From contig JAUYTN010000004.1 in assembly GCA_030695205.1 (NCBI GenBank), forward strand, positions 1-64,000: 64,000 nt of DNA, written 5' to 3'. How positions within the stretch are numbered: the first letter of the stretch is position 1; each line of letters opens with the position of its first letter. The position numbers and the translations under genes were made by a program. Origin of the DNA: Burkholderiaceae bacterium. Its GTDB lineage: Bacteria; Pseudomonadota; Gammaproteobacteria; Burkholderiales; Burkholderiaceae_C. Under the pieces are notes generated by a model. That model searched no databases, was not told where the DNA came from, and was given only the letters and a program-made list of their open reading frames with translations. Below, one piece after another: positions 24,592 to 32,496 of this stretch.

Positions 24592-25418
24592 ATTCAGTAG
24601 CTGAAAACCCAATACAGGCAAGCGTAAAAGGCCAAAAAGGCTTAAAAATTGGTCCGGCTCTGGAGCTGCGGCAGCTGCGCAAGAGTTTTGGCAAGACCGA
24701 AATCATCCGTGGGGTGGACCTGGCCGTGGAGGCTGGTGAGCGGGTGGCCATCATTGGACCCAACGGCGCGGGCAAAAGCACGCTGTTCAACCTCATCAGC
24801 GGCCGCTTCGAGCCCAGCAGTGGCGACGTGCTGCTCAACGGCGCGCGCATCAACGGCAAAAAACCGTTCGAGATCAACCGCATGGGGCTGAGCCGCAGCT
24901 TTCAGATCACCAATATTTTTCCCAAGCTCAGCGTGTTCGAGAACCTGCGCTGCGGCGTGCTGTGGAGCCTGGGCTACAAATACAGTTTCTGGAAATTTCT
25001 GGCCGACCTCGACGACGCCAACGACCGCGCCGAGGCGCTGATGGACCAGATCCACCTGCACAAAAAGCGCGACGTGCTGGCCATGAACCTCACCTACGCC
25101 GAGCAGCGGGCGCTGGAGATCGGCATCACCATTGCCGGTGGGGCCAACGTCATCCTGCTGGACGAGCCCACAGCGGGCATGAGCAAGAGCGAGACGCGCC
25201 GCTTCATTGACCTCATCCGCGAGGTGACAGTGGGCAAAACCCTGCTGACGGTCGAGCACGACATGGGCGTGGTGTTCGGGCTGGCCGACAAAATTGCGGT
25301 GGTGGTGTACGGCGAGGTGTTGGCGTTTGACACCCCCGACGCGGTGCGTGCCAACCCCCGGGTGCAAGAGGCCTACCTGGGCTCTGTGCTGGCCGATCAA
25401 CAAGCCGCTGGCCACTGA
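24588..25418 (+). CDS. livG: Branched-chain amino acid ABC ATPase LivG
   Basis: A 276-residue ATPase. Walker A is GPNGAGKST (about 59-67), the signature is the variant LTYAEQRALEIGI (about 165-177), Walker B ILLDEPTAGMS and switch VEHDMGVVF. The extra helical insert with NRMGLSRSFQITNIFP is typical of LivG. The first about 20 residues (VAENPIQASVKGQKGLKI) are encoded by repeat copy C, so the native N-terminus may have been replaced or extended by that element. The GTG start overlaps the livM stop. A start just before the conserved ALELRQLRKSFG is possible in principle but no codon there has a better site. Confidence 0.9.
   Translation: MNSVAENPIQASVKGQKGLKIGPALELRQLRKSFGKTEIIRGVDLAVEAGERVAIIGPNGAGKSTLFNLISGRFEPSSGDVLLNGARINGKKPFEINRMGLSRSFQITNIFPKLSVFENLRCGVLWSLGYKYSFWKFLADLDDANDRAEALMDQIHLHKKRDVLAMNLTYAEQRALEIGITIAGGANVILLDEPTAGMSKSETRRFIDLIREVTVGKTLLTVEHDMGVVFGLADKIAVVVYGEVLAFDTPDAVRANPRVQEAYLGSVLADQQAAGH
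24597..24640 (+). repeat. Dispersed AT-rich element, copy C, coding for the LivG N-terminus
   Basis: TAGCTG (24598-24603), AAGCG (24620-24624) and GGC (24630-24632), with the same 22-nt spacing as all other copies. It begins directly after the GTG start of livG and is read in frame. It resembles copy B in the spacer (CCCAATACAGG against CCTAATCAGG). Confidence 0.7.
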
Positions 25419-25447
25419 GCCCGGCCACCGACAAGGACTGAGACACC

Positions 25448-26152
25448 ATGCTGGAGATCGTCAATCTGCACGCCTACTACGGCAAGAGCCATGTGCTGCA
25501 CGGGGTGAACATGGCGGTGAGGCAGGGCGAAATTGTGGCCCTGCTGGGGCGCAACGGCTCGGGCCGATCGACCACGGCCAAGGCCATCATGGGGCTGGTG
25601 GACTGCCAGGGCAGCATCCGCTGGAAGGGTCAGGAAATTTTGGGCAAGAAGCCCTTTGAAGTGGCGCACCTGGGCATTGGCTACGTGCCCGAGAACCGCG
25701 ACATCTTCCCCAAACTCACGGTGCACCAGAACCTCTTGCTGGGCCAGAAGCGCCAGTCGGCCAGCAGCGGTGGCACCCGCTGGAGCTTTGATGACATGTA
25801 TGCCATGTTTCCCCGCCTGAAGGAGCGCGAGCACACCGAGGCCGGGGTCATGTCGGGTGGAGAGCAGCAAATGCTCACCCTGTGCCGCACCCTGATGGGC
25901 AACCCGGAGCTGATCATCATCGACGAGCCGACCGAGGGCCTGGCGCCCAAGATCGTCGAGCTGGTCGCCGAGTACCTGCAAACACTCAAGGCCAAGGGTG
26001 TGTCGGTGCTGCTGATCGAGCAAAAGCTCACCATTGCCATGGCCATCTCGGACCGGGTGCAGGTCATGGGGCACGGCAGCGTCGTGTTTCAGGGCACGCC
26101 CGAAGGTCTGCGCGCCGACTCTTACACCCGCAAGGAGTGGCTGGAGGTCTGA
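25448..26152 (+). CDS. livF: Branched-chain amino acid ABC ATPase LivF with Arg in Walker A
   Basis: A 234-residue ATPase beginning MLEIVNLHAYYGKSHVLHGV. The signature SGGEQQMLTLCRTLM (about 138-152), Walker B IIIDEPTEGLAP and VLLIEQKLTIAM fit LivF. The Walker A reads GRNGSGRST (about 35-43): arginine stands where the phosphate-contacting lysine normally is (CGA codon near 25564). LivG keeps a normal lysine, so the heterodimer may have one degenerate site. I believe related LivF proteins also show this, but that needs an alignment. The gene follows livG after 29 bp. Confidence 0.9.
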   Translation: MLEIVNLHAYYGKSHVLHGVNMAVRQGEIVALLGRNGSGRSTTAKAIMGLVDCQGSIRWKGQEILGKKPFEVAHLGIGYVPENRDIFPKLTVHQNLLLGQKRQSASSGGTRWSFDDMYAMFPRLKEREHTEAGVMSGGEQQMLTLCRTLMGNPELIIIDEPTEGLAPKIVELVAEYLQTLKAKGVSVLLIEQKLTIAMAISDRVQVMGHGSVVFQGTPEGLRADSYTRKEWLEV

Positions 26153-26157
26153 GGGTG

Positions 26158-26172
26158 GCCCCAAGTTGGGGC
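26158..26172. terminator. Short GC hairpin between convergent livF and GST genes
   Basis: GCCCC (26158-26162), loop AAGTT, GGGGC (26168-26172), with a weak T-containing tail GCTTTC. Its place between two converging stops makes a bidirectional terminator plausible. The T-tract is poor, so this is tentative. Confidence 0.35.
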
Positions 26173-26176
26173 GCTT

Positions 26177-26836
26177 TCAGAACTCGGCTTCGAGTTCGTC
26201 GATCTCTTCCGGCTCCAGTTTGGCTGCTTCCACCCACTCTTGCAGTGCGGGAAGCGCCATGATGGTGCGGCAGTAGGCCTGGCAAGTTGGGCTCAGGGGC
26301 ACGTCGTAGGTTGCCATGCGGGTAACGACCGGGGCGTACATGGCATCGGCCATGCCCGGGTGGTCGCCAAACAGGTAGGGGCCGCCGTAGGTGCGCAGGC
26401 ACTCCTCCCAGATTTCGACCACGCGGTCAATGTCCGCCTGCGCCCTGGACCACACCTTGTAGCCCGCAAAGTGGCCTTTGATGTTCATTGGCAGGGCACC
26501 GCGCATCGCGGCAAACCCGGAGTGCATTTCTCCACACACCGCCCGGCAGTGGGCGCGGGCCTTGCGGTCGGCGGGCAGCAGCCCGGCCTGGGGTTTGACC
26601 TCGTGCAGGTACTCGCCAATGGCCAGGGTGTCCCACACATGCAGGCCTGCGTGCACCAGGTGGGGCACCCGCATCGAGGGGGCCAGCAGCAGGATTTCCG
26701 CCTTCATGGATGGGTCGTCGGGGTGGATGACGATTTCCTTGAACGGCAACCCCGCCAGCTTGGCCATGAGCCAGCCCCTGAGCGACCACGCGCCATAGTT
26801 CTTGCTGGTGATGGTGAGCGTGGTGGTGCTGGGCAT
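26177..26836 (-). CDS. Glutathione S-transferase family protein
   Basis: A 219-residue GST-like protein. The thioredoxin-like domain starts LTITSKNYGAWSLRGWLMAK, where the serine near residue 17 can activate glutathione. MRVPHLVHAGLHVWDTLAIGEYL (around 52-74) holds the cis-proline and the conserved D-T/S glutathione-binding turn. The C-terminal helical domain ends in LEPEEIDELEAEF. AGGAG lies before ATG 26836. Substrate unknown. It is convergent with livF and divergent from phaZ, with a 112-bp intergenic region. Confidence 0.85.
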   Translation of the reverse strand: MPSTTTLTITSKNYGAWSLRGWLMAKLAGLPFKEIVIHPDDPSMKAEILLLAPSMRVPHLVHAGLHVWDTLAIGEYLHEVKPQAGLLPADRKARAHCRAVCGEMHSGFAAMRGALPMNIKGHFAGYKVWSRAQADIDRVVEIWEECLRTYGGPYLFGDHPGMADAMYAPVVTRMATYDVPLSPTCQAYCRTIMALPALQEWVEAAKLEPEEIDELEAEF

Positions 26837-26948
26837 GGTTTGGCTCCTGTGTTGTGGTGTGTGCGTCATGACGCAAGGCGTATGCCAGCCATGGGGTTGG
26901 CTCGCAACTTGCCTGTGCCTGTGGGTTGCGTTCAACCAAGGGAAACCT

Positions 26949-28172
26949 ATGCTCTACCAGGCTTACCAGGTCCAGTCCGACCTGATGACTCCCTTTCGGC
27001 TCATGGCACAGTGGGCCAGCGCCGCCCTGTGGTTCAAAGGCACCGAGGGGCACGCCGTGCGCCGCCTGGCCGCTGCCAGCGAGGTGCTGTCGCGCTTGCG
27101 CCTGACCCACTCGCGCCCGCCCTACGACATTGGGCAGGTTACCTCGGACGGCCAGTCCTGGCCAGTGACCGAATCGGTGGTGCAGGCCACCCCGTTTGGT
27201 TCGCTGGTGCGGTTCAAAAAAGAAGGGGCACCGGCCCAGCCGCCAGTGCTGCTGGTGGCCCCCTTGTCTGGCCACTTTGCCACCCTGTTGCGCGAAACCG
27301 CCCGCACCCTGCTGCAGGACCACGAGGTCTACATCACCGATTGGCACAACGCCCGCGACGTGGCCCTGTGCCACGGCGAGTTCGGACTCGACGATTACAT
27401 CGACCGGCTCACGGACTTTGCGACCACCATCGCCACCCTGACGGGCCAGCGCTCGCATTGGGTGGCGGTTTGCCAGCCTTGTGTGGCCGCCCTGGCCGCC
27501 ACCGCCCTGATGGCCGAGGACGACCACGCCGCGCAACCCGCCAGCCTGACGCTGATGGCCGGGCCGGTGGATTGCCGCGTCAACCCCACCGAGGTGAACA
27601 AGCTGGCCAACAGCAAGCCGATCGACTGGTTTGAAAAGAATCTGGTCAGCACCGTGCCACTGCCGCATGCGGGGTTCATGCGGCGGGTTTATCCGGGGTT
27701 TTTGCAGCTCACCGCGTTCATCAGCATGAACCCCGAGCGGCACCAGCAATCGTTTCGTGACCTGTACCGCCACCTGGTGGATGGCGAACTCGACAAGGCC
27801 AACACCATCCGTACCTTTTACGACGAGTACCTGGCAGTGAATGACCTGCCCGCCGAGTTCTACCTGCAGACCGTGGAAAAGGTGTTTCAAACCTACGACT
27901 TGCCGCGTGGTGTGCTGCAGTACCGGGGGCGCACCGTCAACCTGAAGGCCATTCGCCGCACCGCCTTGCTGACGGTGGAAGGGGAGCGCGACGACATCTG
28001 CTCGGTGGGCCAGACGGTGGCCGCGCAGGATTTGTGCACTGGCATCCGCCCCTACCTCAAGCAGCACCATGTGCAGACGGGGGTGGGCCACTACGGTGTG
28101 TTCAGCGGCCGCCGCTGGAACCACCAGATTTACCCCCGCGTGCGCGAAACCATCCACGCCAGCATTGGTTGA
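26949..28172 (+). CDS. phaZ: Intracellular polyhydroxybutyrate depolymerase
   Basis: A 407-residue PhaZ of the intracellular type. It begins MLYQAYQVQSDLMTPFR. The nucleophile motif is VAVCQPCVAA (cysteine near residue 177), as in PhaZa1 of Cupriavidus necator, where cysteine replaces the lipase serine. The C-terminal half has RTALLTVEGERDDICSVGQT with an aspartate and HHVQTGVGHYGVFSGRRW with the catalytic histidine. It degrades stored PHB granules. An AAGGGAAACC stretch precedes the ATG. It is a marker of PHB storage in this organism. The stop is embedded in a TTGAG tandem repeat. Confidence 0.92.
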   Translation: MLYQAYQVQSDLMTPFRLMAQWASAALWFKGTEGHAVRRLAAASEVLSRLRLTHSRPPYDIGQVTSDGQSWPVTESVVQATPFGSLVRFKKEGAPAQPPVLLVAPLSGHFATLLRETARTLLQDHEVYITDWHNARDVALCHGEFGLDDYIDRLTDFATTIATLTGQRSHWVAVCQPCVAALAATALMAEDDHAAQPASLTLMAGPVDCRVNPTEVNKLANSKPIDWFEKNLVSTVPLPHAGFMRRVYPGFLQLTAFISMNPERHQQSFRDLYRHLVDGELDKANTIRTFYDEYLAVNDLPAEFYLQTVEKVFQTYDLPRGVLQYRGRTVNLKAIRRTALLTVEGERDDICSVGQTVAAQDLCTGIRPYLKQHHVQTGVGHYGVFSGRRWNHQIYPRVRETIHASIG

Positions 28173-28193
28173 GTTGAGTTGAGTTCAGTTGAG
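28169..28193. repeat. Five TTGAG units at the end of phaZ
   Basis: Five consecutive five-base units TTGAG, one of them TTCAG, start inside the last codons of phaZ. The first unit supplies its TGA stop. Slippage here would change only the region after the stop. Confidence 0.7.
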
Positions 28194-28254
28194 GTGGCGC
28201 GGGCAGGGCAGCCAAGCCCAGTCTTGAAACCCGGTTACCTACAATGCTTGGCGT

Positions 28255-28464
28255 ATGAATCCCCCCATTGCCCACGCCGAACTTATTGCCACCTACAAGC
28301 GGGCCAAGGCAGATGCTGCGCACAAGCTTGGCTTAATCAGCACGGTTGCCAAAAAGGGCCCCAAAGCCATTCAGGCCGCCGTTGATACGTCAGCAAGGGC
28401 TGATAAACGCAGGGATTCATTGGCGAAAAAGCTGCGTGCCTTGGGCGTGGCGCTTGAGGATTGA
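28255..28464 (+). CDS. Small basic hypothetical protein
   Basis: A 69-residue lysine/alanine-rich frame (MNPPIAHAELIATYKRAKAD and on), predicted mostly helical. A TTGAAA...TACAAT arrangement at about 28224-28246 could be a sigma-70 promoter. No clear ribosome-binding site and no family recognised. Composition is native-like and the frame is not a shadow of a larger gene. Confidence 0.45.
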   Translation: MNPPIAHAELIATYKRAKADAAHKLGLISTVAKKGPKAIQAAVDTSARADKRRDSLAKKLRALGVALED

Positions 28465-28674
28465 GTGAGGTGCCGTGGCGGCGCGTGGCTGTACTTTTTT
28501 TGGGACGCGTCAGTGCCTTGAGGAATGGTTCTGAACCGGATGGTTTCGGCCATCAGCAGTTAATCGACGTGCTAACCCGAACGGCTCTTGAAGGCTGATT
28601 GCTGCCAGTCAACTTTGGCCCACAAGTGACCGCTGAGACAGCCATTGGCGCCAGTCCGCCTATGATGGAGAGCC

Positions 28675-29817
28675 ATGACCATTGACCTTAAAACCCTAGG
28701 CTCCAAACTCACCAAATATCGAGAACAGCTCAAAGAATCCATCATTGAGGTCGCGTCCGCGACTGGCATTGACGCCGCGCGTCTAACGGCCGTCGAAGCG
28801 GGCAAGGTCGAGCCGACAGGCGACGAAGTGCTGATCCTGGCCGACCACTATCGCTGCGACTTCAAATTCTTTATCTCAAACGAACAGGTGGCGCCGTTCG
28901 AGCAAACCGAAACGCTCTACCGCGCCCATGGCAACGACTTCACTAAGGAAGATCGCCGGGCCATCCAGGACTTCCTATACCTGTGCGAGACCGAAGACTT
29001 CTTGATGAGGGAGCTGGGGCGTCCACCCCAGGGCTTTTCCTTTTCGCCAAGCGGCGACTTCTTTAAAGGCCACGGCGAGGCCGCTGCCACGCGACTGCGC
29101 GCCACTCTGGGACATGATGACCGCATGGTCCCACGCGATGTCTACGCGGAATTTCGAAGCGTCGGCGTCCATGTCTTCCGGCGCAAGTTAGGCAACTCGA
29201 ATATCTCCGGCCTCTTCATCATGCATCCGGTTGCCGGAAAGTGTGCATTGGTCAACCATAGCGAAGATGTTTACCGCCAGCGTTTCAGCGCTGCTCACGA
29301 AATGGCCCACGCGATCTTCGACTCTGCGCAAGGCGCCAGCGTCAGTTTCGATAGTCCCAGCGGGTCGGACTATTTGGAGCTTCGCGCCAATCGCTTCGCA
29401 TCGTGTTTTTTGATGCCGCCCGCCTTCTTGAGGAAGCTGCCGCCGCCAAACCAGTGGAGCGACGTGGATGCCCAGCGATGGGCAAACGATTTACGAGTGA
29501 GCTGCGTCGCGCTTGCCATTGCTCTCAAAGAGGCCAAGCTCATCGACCAAGCCAACTACGACCGCATCCGCCGATTGCGCGTACCGCGCGAAGCCAAGAT
29601 TGATCCCGAATTGCCCGACAGCCTCAACACCACGCAACGCCAACGCAAAGCTCACCTCCTGGAACTTGGCCTATCGGACTTTTACGTCGGCCTGTGCTTC
29701 GAGGGTTTCAGCTCTGGTGTGATCAGCATCGGTCGTTTGGCCGAAGCCCTGCTGTGCAGCCACGGCGAGCTCGCCGAACTTGCGAACCTCTATGGCCGGA
29801 CGCTCCATGGCCATTGA
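28675..29817 (+). CDS. XRE-ImmA/IrrE fusion: DNA-binding domain plus zinc metallopeptidase
   Basis: 380 residues. An N-terminal helix-turn-helix (LGSKLTKYREQLKESIIEVA, then AARLTAVEAGKVEPT) covers about 1-60. An ImmA/IrrE-type peptidase domain carries HEMAH at 208-212 and a downstream helix with ELRANRFASCFLMP (third ligand Glu near 231). The C-terminal about 100 residues are helical. Such proteins cleave a repressor or antitoxin upon a signal. The next gene overlaps its end by 11 bp and encodes a PIN-like protein, so this is probably the regulator/antitoxin of a two-gene module. Base and codon use are less GC-biased than in neighbouring genes, suggesting acquisition. Confidence 0.85.
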   Translation: MTIDLKTLGSKLTKYREQLKESIIEVASATGIDAARLTAVEAGKVEPTGDEVLILADHYRCDFKFFISNEQVAPFEQTETLYRAHGNDFTKEDRRAIQDFLYLCETEDFLMRELGRPPQGFSFSPSGDFFKGHGEAAATRLRATLGHDDRMVPRDVYAEFRSVGVHVFRRKLGNSNISGLFIMHPVAGKCALVNHSEDVYRQRFSAAHEMAHAIFDSAQGASVSFDSPSGSDYLELRANRFASCFLMPPAFLRKLPPPNQWSDVDAQRWANDLRVSCVALAIALKEAKLIDQANYDRIRRLRVPREAKIDPELPDSLNTTQRQRKAHLLELGLSDFYVGLCFEGFSSGVISIGRLAEALLCSHGELAELANLYGRTLHGH

Positions 29818-30382
29818 TCCATCGAAGTTCCACCTGATCAACGTCGCCGACACCTGTTCGGTGTGGAACGTGCTGTCGTCGGCTCGGCTGCACTCCGCCG
29901 CTAAAGAGGCGCATTGCGAGTTTTGCGTCACCAGCTTCGTGCGTTACGAATGCCTGACTAAGCCGAGAAGGGCCCCGTCTCCAGCAGAGACCGAGCTGAT
30001 GCGTCGGCTGACACAAGAGCAGGCACGAGGCGGCTTCACCGCCCACTCCTGCGACATCGGCGACCTGCAGACCATCAAGCTCCTTGAAAGCAGGAAAAAG
30101 CTGGGCAAGGGTGAGCTGTCCTCCATCGCCTTCGCCATGAAGATTGGTCAAGCCGTCATTACCGACGACATGAAGGCGCGTAAGTTGGCTGAAGATTCAG
30201 GCCATGCCCTCGCGCAAACCACTTCCCATCTGTTTTCATGGTTGATATTCAAAGGCCGCCTTGGTGATTCGGACAAGGTGACCGTCATTGCGCAGCACCA
30301 GTCAATGGAACGCCCGCTCGCTCCGTATTTGGAAAAGGCCTACGAGATGGCGCTTCAATGCAGGCTCAATTCGAGACCGTGA
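29807..30382 (+). CDS. PIN-like domain protein, likely toxin
   Basis: 191 residues. VADTCSVWNVL places an aspartate at 15, RYECL a glutamate at 48, GKGELSSIAFAM a glutamate at 103 and VITDDMKARKLAE aspartates at 120-121. This spacing matches the four acids of a PIN nuclease of the GxGE...DD type. I infer an RNase toxin controlled by the overlapping XRE-ImmA/IrrE protein. ATG 29807 lies within the last codons of that gene (MAIDPSKFHLINVADTC). Earlier in-frame starts at 29780 and 29795 are less likely since they lie deeper in the neighbour. No immediate homologous locus is seen in the window. Confidence 0.7.
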   Translation: MAIDPSKFHLINVADTCSVWNVLSSARLHSAAKEAHCEFCVTSFVRYECLTKPRRAPSPAETELMRRLTQEQARGGFTAHSCDIGDLQTIKLLESRKKLGKGELSSIAFAMKIGQAVITDDMKARKLAEDSGHALAQTTSHLFSWLIFKGRLGDSDKVTVIAQHQSMERPLAPYLEKAYEMALQCRLNSRP

Positions 30383-30732
30383 CGCGCAGCTCAATGAAAG
30401 TAGCTTGGCAAGGGCCAGAAATCGTCGGGTGACCCTTATTGGGAGCTTGGGTCAGTACATCCCCAGCTCCGCCTTGCATACGTCAGCATTGAACTCGGAG
30501 CTTCCTCGCGCTATCGCGTGCGGTCTCTATCGGCGGAAGAGGGCGCTCAGGCGAGCGCTTGCGAGCGACACCTATCGCTGCACTGCCGACGATGGACCTG
30601 AAACCCCGACCGGCTCTTCAGGGTCGCAACCAGTCCTTGAATTGGCGCCATATTCTCAGTTCACCAAGTGGGTCGTGGGCCTCAGTTGGGCGCAAGCAGT
30701 GGCTTGCACAGTCACCCACACCCGCCCGCTCT
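30383..30732. other. Intergenic stretch, no gene recognised
   Basis: About 350 bp after the PIN-like gene. Its composition is less GC-rich than average and several short frames overlap, but none has family-like sequence or a ribosome-binding site. It may be the 3' remainder of the acquired segment that begins before 28675. Confidence 0.4.
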
Positions 30733-31629
30733 TCACAACCCCGTGCGAACCCACCTCAAATCCGCCACCCAGCCCACGCTGTGGCTGCCGGTGTTGTCGC
30801 TGTCAGCCCCCAGCAGCACGCGGGTGATGGCCGGGGCGGGGTCGGGCGGGGTGCCGGGTGTGGGCAACTCGTCGGCAAACAGGCGTGCAAAGTCTTGGGC
30901 CACGTCGCGTTGCTCGGTGTGCCACTGGCCCAGCGGTGCCTCCGAGCCCCGCAGGCTGATGAAGCGCACCCGCCGCGTGTAGGGGTTGGCACCCTCCAGG
31001 CCCGCCGGGCGGCCGCTGTCCCACACGTAGCACACCGTAGCGGCGGGCAGGTCTTCCCCGCTGATGCTGCGCGCCACGCGCAGGGTGGTGCGCTCCCAGA
31101 AAGGCACGCGCTCCAGCGGGTGCGCCAGCATCACACACACCTTCAGGGCGGCGTCGTCCCCCGCCTTGGCCAGCAAGTCGGGTGCGGCCTTGCCCCCGGT
31201 CAGTGGTTGGTCCAAGCGCCAGCGCCACGTCAGTGGGCCAGGTGCCTGGCCTCCCCACGGGTGCACCAAGGTGCCGTATGACGAGGCGGTGGCCACCTTC
31301 ACCGCCGCCTCGGTGCCCACCGTGCCCGCCTCGATGCGGGTGGGCGGAATCTGCGCATGTTTCGACGGAAAACCCACGTAGCGCCAGCCTGTGCCCAGTT
31401 GGCCGTTGCTGCCCACCAGCGGCGCCAGGCCACCCGCTGGGGGTGCCGCATGGGCCGGTGTCAGGGTGGCCACACCCACCACCATCCAGGTGCTTGCCCA
31501 CCTCCTTGCCGATCTGGCTGCGCGTGTTGCAGCCTTTGTAGCCGTTGAGGCTGCACTGGTGAAGGTAGAGACCCATGCATGGCTGGAATTTGAAGCTAAA
31601 AATGCCGTTTTCGCTTGTGATGTATGCAT
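30733..31629 (-). CDS. DUF3047 family exported protein
   Basis: About 298 residues from ATG 31629. The C-terminal 220 residues match the DUF3047 pattern: LTWRWRLDQPLTGGKAAPDL, then DDAALKVCVMLAHPL and VCYVWDSGRP, ending VGWVADLRWV. The N-terminus has a hydrophobic stretch STWMVVGVATLTPAHA that looks like a signal peptide cleaved before APPAGG, preceded by an unusual 50-residue Ser/Ala/Arg-rich segment. The first codons coincide with repeat copy D, so the native start may be a later codon. DUF3047 proteins are often next to TIGR04283/TIGR04282 transferases, as here (divergent). Function unknown. Confidence 0.75.
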   Translation of the reverse strand: MHTSQAKTAFLASNSSHAWVSTFTSAASTATKAATRAARSARRWASTWMVVGVATLTPAHAAPPAGGLAPLVGSNGQLGTGWRYVGFPSKHAQIPPTRIEAGTVGTEAAVKVATASSYGTLVHPWGGQAPGPLTWRWRLDQPLTGGKAAPDLLAKAGDDAALKVCVMLAHPLERVPFWERTTLRVARSISGEDLPAATVCYVWDSGRPAGLEGANPYTRRVRFISLRGSEAPLGQWHTEQRDVAQDFARLFADELPTPGTPPDPAPAITRVLLGADSDNTGSHSVGWVADLRWVRTGL

Positions 31630-31640
31630 AGTCAGCTCTT
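31598..31640 (-). repeat. Dispersed AT-rich element, copy D, at the DUF3047 start
   Basis: On the minus strand it has GAGCTG (31633-31638), AAGCG (31612-31616), again with 22 nt between starts, then GGC and a T-run. It covers the ATG and first codons of the DUF3047 gene (MHTSQAKTAFLAS). The tract AAGCG-N5-GGCATTTTT is shared almost exactly with copy A. Confidence 0.7.
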
Positions 31641-31805
31641 GTATTTGATAACCATGGTGTCTGGTGTGGGGTGGCGCGATGGTCCACAATCGCTGGCCAT
31701 GAACACCCTGTGCAGCACCTCACCCATGGATCTTCGTTCCGCATCATCGCTGTTGGTTCAGACCGTGCTGCATGCGCTGACCCGGTGCGGGTGGTGGGCC
31801 GGGTC

Positions 31806-32492
31806 ATGACGCCCCCGCTGCTGTCCATCGTCATCCCGGCGCTCAACGAGGCCGAGGCGCTGCCCGCCTTGCTGGCAGACCTTCAGCCCTGGCGGCACAG
31901 CGGCGTGGAGGTGGTGCTGGCCGATGGGGGCAGCACCGACGCCACCCTGGCCCTCGCACAGGCGGCTGGGGTGGGCGTGGTACACGCACCCAGGGGGCGC
32001 GCGCTGCAACTGAACGCCGGTGCCCGGCTGGCCACCGGCCAGCACCTGCTGTTCGTGCACGCCGACACGCTGCTGCCCCCCGATGGGGTGCCCGCTGTTC
32101 AACGCGCATTGCGGGCAGGCGGTGACCAGGCATGGGGCCGGTTTGACGTGGCCATCAGCGGTAGCCACCCCATGCTGCGGGTGATTGCGTGGTTCATGAA
32201 CCACCGCTCCCGCCTGACCGGTGTGGCCACCGGCGACCAGGCGCTGTTCATGACCCGCCAGGTGTTCGAGGCGGTGGGGGGCTTCCCCGAGCAGCCGCTG
32301 ATGGAAGACATTGAAATCTCTGCCCGCCTGGGTCGTCTGGCCCGGCCCGTGTGCCTGCGCCAGAGGGTAACCACCTCCGGGCGGCGGTGGACGCAGCGCG
32401 GCGTCTGGCGCACCATGGTGCTGATGTGGCAACTGCGCTGGGCCTACTGGCGCGGCGCGTCGCCCGAGTCGCTGGCCAGGCGTTACCGGTGA
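31806..32492 (+). CDS. TIGR04283-type family 2 glycosyltransferase
   Basis: A 228-residue GT-A transferase. It has LSIVIPALNEAEALPALLAD at 5-24, EVVLADGGSTDATLA (nucleotide and metal binding), HADTLLPPDG near 78-87, ATGDQALFMTRQVFEAVGGFP and MEDIEISARLGRLA. These are the signatures of the selenodomain/arsenosugar-associated transferase 2 family. It is followed after four bases by the TIGR04282 partner. The usual radical-SAM companion is not in the window, so the sugar product is unclear. Confidence 0.88.
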   Translation: MTPPLLSIVIPALNEAEALPALLADLQPWRHSGVEVVLADGGSTDATLALAQAAGVGVVHAPRGRALQLNAGARLATGQHLLFVHADTLLPPDGVPAVQRALRAGGDQAWGRFDVAISGSHPMLRVIAWFMNHRSRLTGVATGDQALFMTRQVFEAVGGFPEQPLMEDIEISARLGRLARPVCLRQRVTTSGRRWTQRGVWRTMVLMWQLRWAYWRGASPESLARRYR

Positions 32493-32496
32493 GCCC

